Positions 1 to 5,414 of a DNA stretch of 6,494 nucleotides are shown one piece after another. Every line of letters begins with the position of its first letter. Positions within the stretch are counted from its first letter, which is position 1. Source of the stretch: Cyanobacteriota bacterium (GTDB lineage: Bacteria > Cyanobacteriota > Cyanobacteriia > PCC-6307 > Cyanobiaceae). The translations under genes and the position numbers were made by a program. The stretch covers positions 1-6,494 of the forward strand of contig JAPLIF010000293.1 of NCBI GenBank assembly GCA_026389255.1, in the 5' to 3' direction. Below the pieces are notes generated by a model, which saw only the letters and a list, made by a program, of their open reading frames with translations, was not told the origin of the DNA and ran no database searches.

Positions 1-2
1 GC

Positions 3-13
3 CATTGTGCTCC
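3..13 (-). promoter_or_regulatory. Possible ribosome binding site and start codon of a further minus-strand gene
   Basis: Reading the minus strand leftwards, GGAG (13-10) is followed by CACA and then ATG (5-3), after which the window ends. This could be the start of a gene co-oriented with, and about 44 nt behind, the Crp-type regulator. Only two bases of coding sequence follow the ATG, so no product can be named. The 4-nt spacing is shorter than usual. This is a weak call based only on the motif and on its position behind a gene of the same strand with no visible terminator between them. Confidence 0.25.
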
Positions 14-49
14 AGAGCGACGGAGGGAGTGGGGGTGGGGGGCACGGAG

Positions 50-682
50 TCAGGAACGGGGCAGGTGGCTCAACACCAGCCGTCGTTGGCCATCCAGCTG
101 CAGCCAACCTTCTTCCCGCAACGCACCGAGGATGCGGGTCACGGTGACGCGGGTGGTGCCGAGGGCACTGGCCAGTTCCTGGTGGGTGAGGCGCACATTG
201 AGTCGCAGGCCTTCGGCACAGGGTTGGCCGTATTCGGTAGCCAGCAGTTCCAGGAAACCCCTCAGCCTTTCTTCCACCCGCCTCAATCCCATCAGACCGA
301 GTAGGGACTGACTCTGGCGATAACGCTGACTAACGGCTTCCAGCATCGCCACCGCCAGGGCGGGATCGCCGTGGATCTCCCGCTCGGGCAGACAGAGGAG
401 ATCGCTGTCGGCAAGAGCCACGGCGCTGTAGGCCTCAACGCCCACCAAGGGATCGCCGAAGGGCTCGTTGGCACCGGCCAGACCCAGCACCAGTTCATCG
501 CCGTGAATGGTCAGGGCCGTGAGCTTCACCATGCCCCGCACAACCAACCAGATGTGGTCCCGCAGCAGGGGCACCACACTGCCGGCGCTTACATGGACAA
601 GGCTACGTTTCTGATAGCTCGTTTCCAGTAATTCCCTGAATCCATTACTGCTTCCCGTAACGCGCGGTGAAGTGAAAACCAT
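50..682 (-). CDS. Crp/Fnr-family transcriptional regulator, PtrA/NtcA-like
   Basis: A 210-residue cytoplasmic DNA-binding regulator. Residues about 25-105 form a cNMP-binding-type beta-roll (hydrophobic strands, GDELVLGLAG near 61-70, FGDPLVGV near 75-82). Residues about 108-150 form the long dimerisation helix. The winged helix-turn-helix lies at about 165-190, where LTHQELASALGTTRVTVTR closely matches the NtcA recognition region as I remember it, so a GTA-N8-TAC operator is expected. The start was chosen at 682 because AGGA lies 8 nt upstream. An in-frame extension to 778 would run through the Pho-box repeats and reads as low-complexity shadow sequence. It lies directly behind pstS. In marine picocyanobacteria a Crp-type regulator linked to phosphate genes is PtrA, a PhoB-dependent second-tier regulator. 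Orthology is inferred from context and family. NtcA itself is an alternative, but the roll differs enough, and the pst linkage is suggestive enough, that I prefer a PtrA-like paralogue. Confidence 0.88.
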   Translation of the reverse strand: MVFTSPRVTGSSNGFRELLETSYQKRSLVHVSAGSVVPLLRDHIWLVVRGMVKLTALTIHGDELVLGLAGANEPFGDPLVGVEAYSAVALADSDLLCLPEREIHGDPALAVAMLEAVSQRYRQSQSLLGLMGLRRVEERLRGFLELLATEYGQPCAEGLRLNVRLTHQELASALGTTRVTVTRILGALREEGWLQLDGQRRLVLSHLPRS

Positions 683-690
683 GGCTGGTA

Positions 691-694
691 TCCT
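691..694 (-). promoter_or_regulatory. Shine-Dalgarno site of the Crp-type regulator
   Basis: On the minus strand the sequence AAAAAGGATACCAGCC immediately precedes ATG at 682-680, placing AGGA 8 nt from the start codon. It is the clearest ribosome binding site in the window. It decides the start in favour of 682 over the longer in-frame ORF that begins at 778. Confidence 0.7.
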
Positions 695-711
695 TTTTGG
701 ACTCTGACAGC

Positions 712-725
712 GTATGGGGCGATAC
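712..725. promoter_or_regulatory. GTA-N8-TAC palindrome, NtcA/Crp-type operator candidate
   Basis: The bases GTATGGGGCGATAC form a perfect GTA-N8-TAC box with a fourth matching pair on each arm (GTAT...ATAC). This is the consensus for cyanobacterial NtcA-type Crp proteins. It sits in the leader of the regulator gene, between the Pho repeats (ending at 735) and the start codon (682). It partly overlaps the best -10-like hexamer on the minus strand, TACGCT (714-709). Binding there would more naturally repress than activate. The box is seen directly; which protein binds it (the adjacent regulator itself, NtcA, or neither) is inference. Confidence 0.5.
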
Positions 726-734
726 CCCTTGGAT

Positions 735-775
735 TGATGAAGGCGTGGTAGTGGAAAGGTTAAGGTCTGACTAAA
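735..775 (-). promoter_or_regulatory. Pho box: four tandem repeats upstream of the regulator
   Basis: On the minus strand four 8-mers occur with an exact 11-bp period: TTTAGTCA (775-768), CTTAACCT (764-757), CACTACCA (753-746) and CTTCATCA (742-735), separated by 3 nt each. Against the cyanobacterial Pho-box consensus PyTTAAPyPy(T/A) they score 7, 8, 5 and 7 of 8. This arrangement is the known binding site of the PhoB/SphR response regulator and usually replaces the -35 element. A -10-like TACGCT lies 20 nt further downstream. It predicts induction of the regulator under phosphate limitation. Confidence 0.7.
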
Positions 776-844
776 CAATTCCCAGGCCCGAACCCTAGTT
801 TTTCCCAGCCATGCCTGGCGGCTTGAAGTCGACAGATATCCATG

Positions 845-869
845 AAAAAGGCGGCCGTCATAGGCCGCC
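845..869 (-). terminator. Rho-independent terminator of pstS
   Basis: On the minus strand, GGCGGCC (869-863), a six-base loop TATGAC and GGCCGCC (856-850) form a perfect 7-bp all-GC stem followed at once by TTTTT (849-845). It begins 51 nt behind the pstS stop codon and before the regulator promoter. It therefore separates pstS and the regulator into two transcription units. Cyanobacteria lack Rho, so intrinsic stems of this kind are expected. Confidence 0.88.
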
Positions 870-920
870 CGGGATGCAATGAATCTTGCTTTAGCTCGTT
901 AGGCCCTGTTCGCTAAGTCC

Positions 921-1901
921 TCAGGGGCCGATGCGACGCACAGCGCTCTTGGCCTTGCTGAGGATGTCGCCCCGCAGGGGGACGTAACCGAGGTCATCCG
1001 CCTTGGCCTGACCGGGGCCGAGGAGGTATTCCAGGGACTTGCGAATCGAAGCGGCCTTGGCACCATTGCCCTTCTCGTAGGCCAGCACCCAAGTGAGGGT
1101 GGTGATCGGATAGCTGCCGGCCCCGGCGGGATTGGGGTCTTCTCCGGCCAGCCTGGCATCGAGGCGGATGTTGTCGAGGGCATCGTGGCCGCCCTTGAGA
1201 CCCGGCTTCACGAAGGCACCAGCACGGTTCTGGAGCGCAGCAGCCTTGAGTTGGCCCTTGACGAAGGCCTGGTTGATGTAACCGATGGAGCCAGGGGTGT
1301 TGGTGAGGATGCCGGCGACGCCTTCATTGCCCTTGCCGCCCACGCCCACGGGCCAATTGACGCTCTTGCCCTCGCCCACCCGGCTCTTCCAGGCGGGGGA
1401 GAAGGCCGATAGGGAATTGGTGAAGGCGAAGGTGGTGCCGGAACCATCGGAGCGGTGGGCCACCGTGATCGGACCCTTGCCACACTTCAATCCTTCCCAG
1501 GTCTTGATTTCTCCGAGAAACACCTTGACCAGCTGGTCCTGGCTCAGCTTCAGGGCGGGGCAGTCGGCCTTGTTGTAAGCCACGGCAACCGTGCCGCCGA
1601 CAGTGGGGAACTGCACCACGCCGCGACTGACCTTGGCGACTTCGGAGGCCTTGATCGGCTCATCGGTGGCGCCGAAATCGACGGTGCCGGCCACGAACTG
1701 GCGCACCCCGGCCCCGGAACCCACCGACTGATAGTTCACCTTGGGACCGCCGGAGGCGGCCAGCCCGGCAAAGGAGCTTTGATAAAAAGGCGCTGGGAAC
1801 GTTGCCCCTGCCCCATTGAGGGCACTCTCTGCGGTGGCGCTGGTGCCGGCCACGATGGCGGCGACCGTGCCAAAGATCAGGGCCTTCTGGGCGAAGGTCA
1901 T
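921..1901 (-). CDS. pstS: Periplasmic phosphate-binding protein PstS
   Basis: The 326-residue substrate-binding subunit of the high-affinity PstSCAB phosphate importer, exported to the periplasm. Residues 1-24 are a signal peptide (Lys-6, hydrophobic core ALIFGTVAAIVAG, cleavage probably after SATA). Family motifs are in order: LNGAGATFPAP at 28-38, YQSVGSGAGVRQF at 58-70, DFGATDEP at 75-82 and HRSDGSGTTFAFT at 149-161. Expected phosphate ligands are T34, F35, S62, D80, R150, S154, G155 and T156. Only two cysteines lie in the mature chain (C114 and C140), a possible disulfide. The ATG at 1901 is preferred over a GTG at 1928 because it starts directly before the signal peptide; no clear Shine-Dalgarno is seen for either. 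No pstC, pstA or pstB is adjacent, as is common where picocyanobacteria carry extra or detached pstS copies. Pho-like repeats precede it and a strong terminator follows. Confidence 0.96.
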   Translation of the reverse strand: MTFAQKALIFGTVAAIVAGTSATAESALNGAGATFPAPFYQSSFAGLAASGGPKVNYQSVGSGAGVRQFVAGTVDFGATDEPIKASEVAKVSRGVVQFPTVGGTVAVAYNKADCPALKLSQDQLVKVFLGEIKTWEGLKCGKGPITVAHRSDGSGTTFAFTNSLSAFSPAWKSRVGEGKSVNWPVGVGGKGNEGVAGILTNTPGSIGYINQAFVKGQLKAAALQNRAGAFVKPGLKGGHDALDNIRLDARLAGEDPNPAGAGSYPITTLTWVLAYEKGNGAKAASIRKSLEYLLGPGQAKADDLGYVPLRGDILSKAKSAVRRIGP

Positions 1902-1955
1902 TGAAAAGCCAAGAAATAGGTGCCACACCTGATTAGCAACCCCCGGGCGCCGTAG

Positions 1956-1985
1956 TCGTTATGTCACGGTTAAGGAAAGAATTCG
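1956..1985 (-). promoter_or_regulatory. pstS: Pho-box-like repeats upstream of pstS
   Basis: On the minus strand three 8-mers with exact 11-bp spacing read CGAATTCT (1985-1978), CTTAACCG (1974-1967) and CATAACGA (1963-1956). They score 5, 7 and 6 of 8 against PyTTAAPyPy(T/A). The site ends 54 nt upstream of the pstS start, the expected place for PhoB/SphR activation. A weak -10-like TTGCTAAT lies about 15-25 nt further down. The repeats are weaker than those of the neighbouring regulator, but location and period support the call. Confidence 0.6.
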
Positions 1986-2012
1986 CACCGGCCCCCAGGG
2001 ACCGCTGACGCC

Positions 2013-3071
2013 TCATTTCTGGGCGGTCCAGTCCTGGAACCAGCCGCGGCGCTGGAGCCAGAGACCCATAACCAGGGCGATCAACCCCATGAGGGCCAAG
2101 GCAAACAGATAGCCGAAGCGCCAGTGCAATTCGGGCATCACCTCAAAGTTCATGCCATAGATGCCGGCGATAAAGGTGAGCGGAGCAAAGATGCTGGTGA
2201 GGATGGTCAGGGTCTTCATCACCTGGTTCATGCGATTGCCCACGCTGGCGCTGTAGGCCTGGGTAATGGCATCACATTGACTGCGCAGAAGTTCACAGTT
2301 TTCAAACAACATTTCCACCATCTCCGCCATCTTTTGGAAGCCAAACATCGCCTCCTTTCCCAGTAGATTCTGGTTCTGGCGCAGCAGCATCTTGATCTGG
2401 TGGCGCAAGGGCCATACCTGGCTGCGGATGGTGCGCAAATTGCTGCGAAACTTGAACACCACATTCAACAATTTGGGTTTCGGCCGGCGGAGCACCGCCT
2501 CTTCAAGCTCATCGAGTTCGTGGGCGATGCCCTCCAGCAGGGGAAAGAGGGCATCGAGAATTTCGTCAATCAAAAAATGGAGAATGTCGTCCAGATCCCG
2601 GTCGCTTGGGGCGGCCCGATTGGAGAGCAACCATTGGGTGAGGCCCGGAAACGAATCGCCAGGGGCGCCTTCTTCAATGGTGATCAGCAAGCCATTGATC
2701 AACAACAGACCCACCTGGTCACTCACTAGGAAACCCGGCACCCGGGTGCTGCCTAGGCGGTGCATCACCACCATGATCACCGAATCCAGACAGTCCACCT
2801 GGGGCCGCTGGGGAACCTCAATCAAAGGGGCGATCAGCGGTGGCGGAATCCCGAGTTGATCGAGCAGGGACGTGATTCCAGGGCGGTCGGCCAGCCCACG
2901 AATGCGCAACCAGAGGGGACGGTCCTGGTGGCGCAGCGCCAGGATCTCCTGGGCATCCACGGGGACGCGGCGCTGCACCCCCTCGGGGTCAAAAACCAAG
3001 AGTTCAATGGCGGTGGGGGCGAGACCGCCATGGACGTAGAGGTGGCTCGGCCAGGATCCGGGCCGCTGCAC
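2013..3071 (-). CDS. corA: CorA-family magnesium/divalent cation transporter
   Basis: An inner-membrane pentameric channel for Mg2+ (or Co2+/Ni2+). From the GTG at 3071 it is 352 residues, normal for the family. The N-terminal two thirds is the cytoplasmic alpha/beta domain followed by long helices rich in charged residues. The two C-terminal membrane segments are about residues 288-305 (LTSIFAPLTFIAGIYG) and 319-340. The GMN signature is at 306-308 and is followed by FEVMPEL, the conserved loop and mouth of the pore. The frame stays open to 3401, but the extra 110 residues are Pro/Arg/His-rich, contain no ATG apart from the first codon and resemble no CorA sequence. I therefore place the start at GTG 3071; a GTG at 3113 is the next option. 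No Shine-Dalgarno supports either. It is co-directional with pstS but separated from it by the Pho-like repeats, so co-transcription with pstS is uncertain. Confidence 0.93.
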   Translation of the reverse strand: MQRPGSWPSHLYVHGGLAPTAIELLVFDPEGVQRRVPVDAQEILALRHQDRPLWLRIRGLADRPGITSLLDQLGIPPPLIAPLIEVPQRPQVDCLDSVIMVVMHRLGSTRVPGFLVSDQVGLLLINGLLITIEEGAPGDSFPGLTQWLLSNRAAPSDRDLDDILHFLIDEILDALFPLLEGIAHELDELEEAVLRRPKPKLLNVVFKFRSNLRTIRSQVWPLRHQIKMLLRQNQNLLGKEAMFGFQKMAEMVEMLFENCELLRSQCDAITQAYSASVGNRMNQVMKTLTILTSIFAPLTFIAGIYGMNFEVMPELHWRFGYLFALALMGLIALVMGLWLQRRGWFQDWTAQK

Positions 3072-3085
3072 CAGCCGTTGGGAAC

Positions 3086-3250
3086 TCAGCGCGCCTGGAG
3101 TGAGTCGCAGCACGGAGCGGGAGGGGTAAGCCAGCGATTCAACAGGATGCTGCCCCCGGCCATGGCGCCCTGGAGCAGCAGGCAGGTGCTGACCGGTGCT
3201 AACCAGGTATGCAGCAGGCGGGTCATGGCCACTGGGGTAGCGATGCCCAT
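3086..3250 (-). CDS. Hypothetical 54-residue small protein upstream of corA
   Basis: A minus-strand ORF in a different frame from corA. It begins at ATG 3250 (a second in-frame ATG lies at 3226) and ends at TGA 3088-3086, 14 nt before the GTG proposed for corA. From the second ATG it begins MTRLLHTWLAPVSTCLLLQG, a short basic end followed by a hydrophobic stretch to about residue 40, resembling a signal peptide or single membrane span, then a CC pair. Counting by hand, GC is about 60 percent at codon positions 1 and 2 and about 80 percent at position 3, the pattern of real genes here. No clear Shine-Dalgarno and no recognised family. It may be a leader peptide translationally coupled to corA, or chance. 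Confidence 0.3.
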   Translation of the reverse strand: MGIATPVAMTRLLHTWLAPVSTCLLLQGAMAGGSILLNRWLTPPAPCCDSLQAR

Positions 3251-3346
3251 TCCAGGGGGAACCAACCCTGGGCCTATGTCTCCCAGACGACACTCTTAGT
3301 GGTTCTTCCTGCTTCTGGCAACGGGCAGGCAAGCCTCCTAATGTGA

Positions 3347-3362
3347 ACTCATTGAAATGAGT
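3347..3362. repeat. 7-bp inverted repeat in the divergent promoter region
   Basis: ACTCATT (3347-3353), GA, AATGAGT (3356-3362) is a perfect inverted repeat with a 2-nt centre. It is AT-rich relative to its surroundings and lies about 83 nt before the ATG of the small plus-strand gene. The tiny loop makes an RNA hairpin unlikely, so a dimeric-protein operator is the more natural reading. It matches neither the NtcA nor the cyanobacterial LexA consensus. Confidence 0.35.
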
Positions 3363-3444
3363 AGCTTTGAACGAACAGTCCTTCGAGGGTCCTCTCGGCA
3401 ATGGCGGGGCATCGCCAGAGTCGAGACTGGGGGTGCGCTCCCCG

Positions 3445-3654
3445 ATGGAGGCCCACGGCGGTTATCGAGGGGATGATTGGAGCCCCAATCGGTTGATGTT
3501 TCATCAGAACCTGGAAACCTTCGCCGAGCGGGTCGGACTGATCGTCGGCCTTCAGGCCAATGGCAAGCTCAGCCAGGACCAGGCCTATGACGAGATCAAG
3601 CTGATCTGGAAACAGCTCAAGCTGAGTCGCGATGAGCTGCTGAAGCCGGATTGA
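3445..3654 (+). CDS. Small DUF7219-like cyanobacterial protein
   Basis: A 69-residue cytoplasmic protein of unknown function. Residues about 13-60 (LMFHQNLETFAERVGLIVGL, then NGKLSQDQAYDEIKLIWKQL) match my memory of small cyanobacterial proteins now called DUF7219, some of which are misannotated as isopropylmalate synthase-like. It is predicted to be mostly helical, with no signal peptide or membrane segment. I chose ATG 3445; a TTG at 3367 in the same frame would add 26 residues without a ribosome binding site, and a GTG at 3433 is another option. It ends 26 nt before the permease ATG, and its stop overlaps a possible TTG start of the permease (TTGA at 3651-3654), so it is probably co-transcribed with the transporter. 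Family assignment is from memory of the motif pattern. Confidence 0.75.
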   Translation: MEAHGGYRGDDWSPNRLMFHQNLETFAERVGLIVGLQANGKLSQDQAYDEIKLIWKQLKLSRDELLKPD

Positions 3655-3680
3655 CGCCTCCCCCCTTCCCTTCAGCCCCC

Positions 3681-5414
3681 ATGCCGCTGGAGGGACCCCA
3701 GTCCAACCCCCGGCTCGGCGAGGGAGCCGCGGCTGTCTTGCTGGATCTGGCCCTGTTGTTGCTGGGTCTTGTCTTGGTCGTTGGCATCGCCGACCTGGGC
3801 AGCCAGATGGCCGTCAGCTTTCACCCCAGCGAACGTCAGGCCCAGGTTGAGCTCCATCCATCCCTGTTGCCGTACTACGCCGCCCGTTCCTGCCTGCGCA
3901 TGTTTATTGGGTTGGCGATCTCCCTGGTGATCGCCATCACCCTGGGATCGGTGACCAGTCGCTCGCCCCTGGCGGAACGGCTGATCCTGCCCATGGTGGA
4001 TGTGCTCCAATCCGTGCCGGTGCTGGGGTTTTTGGCGGTGAGCGTCCCCTTTTTCCTGAGACTTTTTCCCGGCCATCTGCTCGGTCTTGAGGCAGCCGCG
4101 CTCTTCGCGATCGTGACGAGTCAGGTTTGGAATCTGATCTTTTGCTATCACCAATCCCTCAACACCATCTCCGTGGAATTGCGGGAGGCCTCCCAGGTGA
4201 TGGGCCTGACCGGCTGGCAGCGCCTGACACGACTGGAGTTACCGGCCAGTGCGATTCCACTGGTCTGGAACGGGATGATGAGCTTTGCCGGTGGCTGGTT
4301 CTTCGTCACCCAGAGCGAAGCCATCAGTGTCAACAACACCGATTACATCCTGCCGGGCCTGGGATCCTATGTGGCTTCAGCGATCGCCCAGCAACGGCTG
4401 GATCAGGTTGTGTTGGCCCTGCTGACGATGTTGGCGATGATCGTGCTGATCGACCAGCTGTTCTGGCGGCCCTTGGTGGCCTGGAGCGAGCAGTTTCGCC
4501 TGGATCCCAGCCCGGCTGCCACACCCACCAGCTCCTGGTTCCTCGACATCCTCGCCGGATCCGCCGGCCTGCGGCGCCTCACCGGCCTGATCACCCTGGC
4601 CAGTGGCGGCCTGCGACGGCGCCTCAACCTCTGGACGGCGCCGACCGAGCCAACCACCACCCAGCGGGGATTGGTGCTCACCCCGGAGGCCATCGATCGG
4701 GGCGTGCTGCTGGCGGGGGGCATGGCCCTGGCCTTGCTGTTGCAACGTTGTATCCAACAGGTGGGACTGACGGAGGTGTTGACCGTTTTGGGATTGGGCC
4801 TGCTCACCTTTGCCCGGGCCATGGCGGTGGTGGGCATCAGCACCCTGGTCTTCCTGCCCCTGGCCGCCACCATCGGCCTGCGGCCCAGGCTCGCCAGCCT
4901 GTTGCAGCCCCTGATCCTGATGCTGGCCAGCCTGCCGGCCAACCTGCTTTTTCCCTTTTTCACCGTGTTGTTCCTGGCCACGGGCACGCCCCTGTGGTTG
5001 GGCTGTGTGCCCTTGATGGCGATGGGGGCCCAGTGGTATGTGCTGTTCAACGCCACGGCCGGCGCCTGCGCCATCCCCAGTGACCTGCGGGAGATGGCCC
5101 ATGTGTTCCAGCTGCGGGGTTGGCAGAAGTGGCGCCGCTTCCTGCTACCGGCCATGTTCAGCACCTGGATCACGGGGGCGATCACGGCCTGCGGAGCGGC
5201 CTGGAACGCCTCAATCGTGGCTGAACTCGTGACCTGGGGGCCCCACCGGCTGCGAACGGCGGGTCTGGGCTCGTACATCGCCGAGGCCAGTGCCCAGGGT
5301 CAATCGTCTCGCCTGCTGTTGGGTTTGGTGGTGATGGCCCTGTTGGTGGTCAGCACCAACAGGTTGCTATGGCGCCCTCTATACCACTACGGAGCCGAGC
5401 GGTATGGGGCCTGA
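3681..5414 (+). CDS. ABC transporter permease, fused duplicated subunit (NitT/TauT-like anion type)
   Basis: An integral inner-membrane protein of 577 residues comprising two BPD-type permease domains in one chain, so one polypeptide can supply both channel halves. Hydrophobic segments suggest about 6+6 spans, with a Pro/Thr-rich linker near residues 275-335. Each half has an EAA loop that docks on the ATPase: ELREASQVMGLTGWQ... ending LP at 166-188, and DLREMAHVFQLRGWQ... ending LP at 468-490. Each half also ends alike: GLGSYVASAIAQ then LFWRPL (226-264), and GLGSYIAEASAQ then LLWRPL (528-566), showing internal duplication. It resembles the duplicated permease group of anion transporters (COG4986-like). 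The substrate is unknown; nitrate, sulfonate or bicarbonate labels would be by homology only. An upstream TTG at 3651 is an alternative start. It overlaps the ATPase gene by 11 nt, implying translational coupling. Confidence 0.92.
   Translation: MPLEGPQSNPRLGEGAAAVLLDLALLLLGLVLVVGIADLGSQMAVSFHPSERQAQVELHPSLLPYYAARSCLRMFIGLAISLVIAITLGSVTSRSPLAERLILPMVDVLQSVPVLGFLAVSVPFFLRLFPGHLLGLEAAALFAIVTSQVWNLIFCYHQSLNTISVELREASQVMGLTGWQRLTRLELPASAIPLVWNGMMSFAGGWFFVTQSEAISVNNTDYILPGLGSYVASAIAQQRLDQVVLALLTMLAMIVLIDQLFWRPLVAWSEQFRLDPSPAATPTSSWFLDILAGSAGLRRLTGLITLASGGLRRRLNLWTAPTEPTTTQRGLVLTPEAIDRGVLLAGGMALALLLQRCIQQVGLTEVLTVLGLGLLTFARAMAVVGISTLVFLPLAATIGLRPRLASLLQPLILMLASLPANLLFPFFTVLFLATGTPLWLGCVPLMAMGAQWYVLFNATAGACAIPSDLREMAHVFQLRGWQKWRRFLLPAMFSTWITGAITACGAAWNASIVAELVTWGPHRLRTAGLGSYIAEASAQGQSSRLLLGLVVMALLVVSTNRLLWRPLYHYGAERYGA

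Larger units (their letters stand above)
3072..3444. other. Divergent intergenic region between corA and the DUF7219-like gene
   Basis: This stretch separates the minus-strand corA from the plus-strand small gene and transporter operon, so it should contain promoters in both directions. It holds the 54-codon candidate ORF at 3086-3250 and an inverted repeat at 3347-3362. I find no convincing -35/-10 pair, Pho box or GTA-N8-TAC box. A plus-strand frame is open from a TTG at 3367 into the small gene, but it lacks a ribosome binding site. Confidence 0.5.

Noticed and set aside
22..42. G-rich tract that might be a quadruplex or, as C-rich RNA, a Rho-loading site
   Set aside because: It lacks four separated runs of three or more G, and cyanobacteria have no Rho factor.
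683..778. N-terminal extension of the Crp-type regulator to an ATG at 778
   Set aside because: It would translate the Pho repeats and the GTA-N8-TAC box, and the good Shine-Dalgarno lies before 682.
1455..1904. Plus-strand 149-codon ORF opposite pstS
   Set aside because: Antisense shadow of pstS; no recognisable features.
1902..1928. GTG start of pstS at 1928
   Set aside because: It would add nine residues before a standard signal peptide without a better ribosome binding site.
1989..2002. GC-rich hairpin-like sequence as a corA terminator
   Set aside because: The arms pair only with a wobble and a 2-nt loop, and no T-tract follows.
2760..3299. Plus-strand 179-codon ORF opposite corA
   Set aside because: His/Gln/Gly-rich shadow translation without motifs, antisense to a clear CorA.
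4127..5083. Plus-strand 318-codon ORF inside the permease gene
   Set aside because: Out-of-frame shadow of the permease, Pro/Gly/His-rich with no family features.
4377..5278. Two long minus-strand ORFs opposite the permease
   Set aside because: Low-complexity Gln/Gly/Arg-rich translations typical of antisense frames in GC-rich genes.
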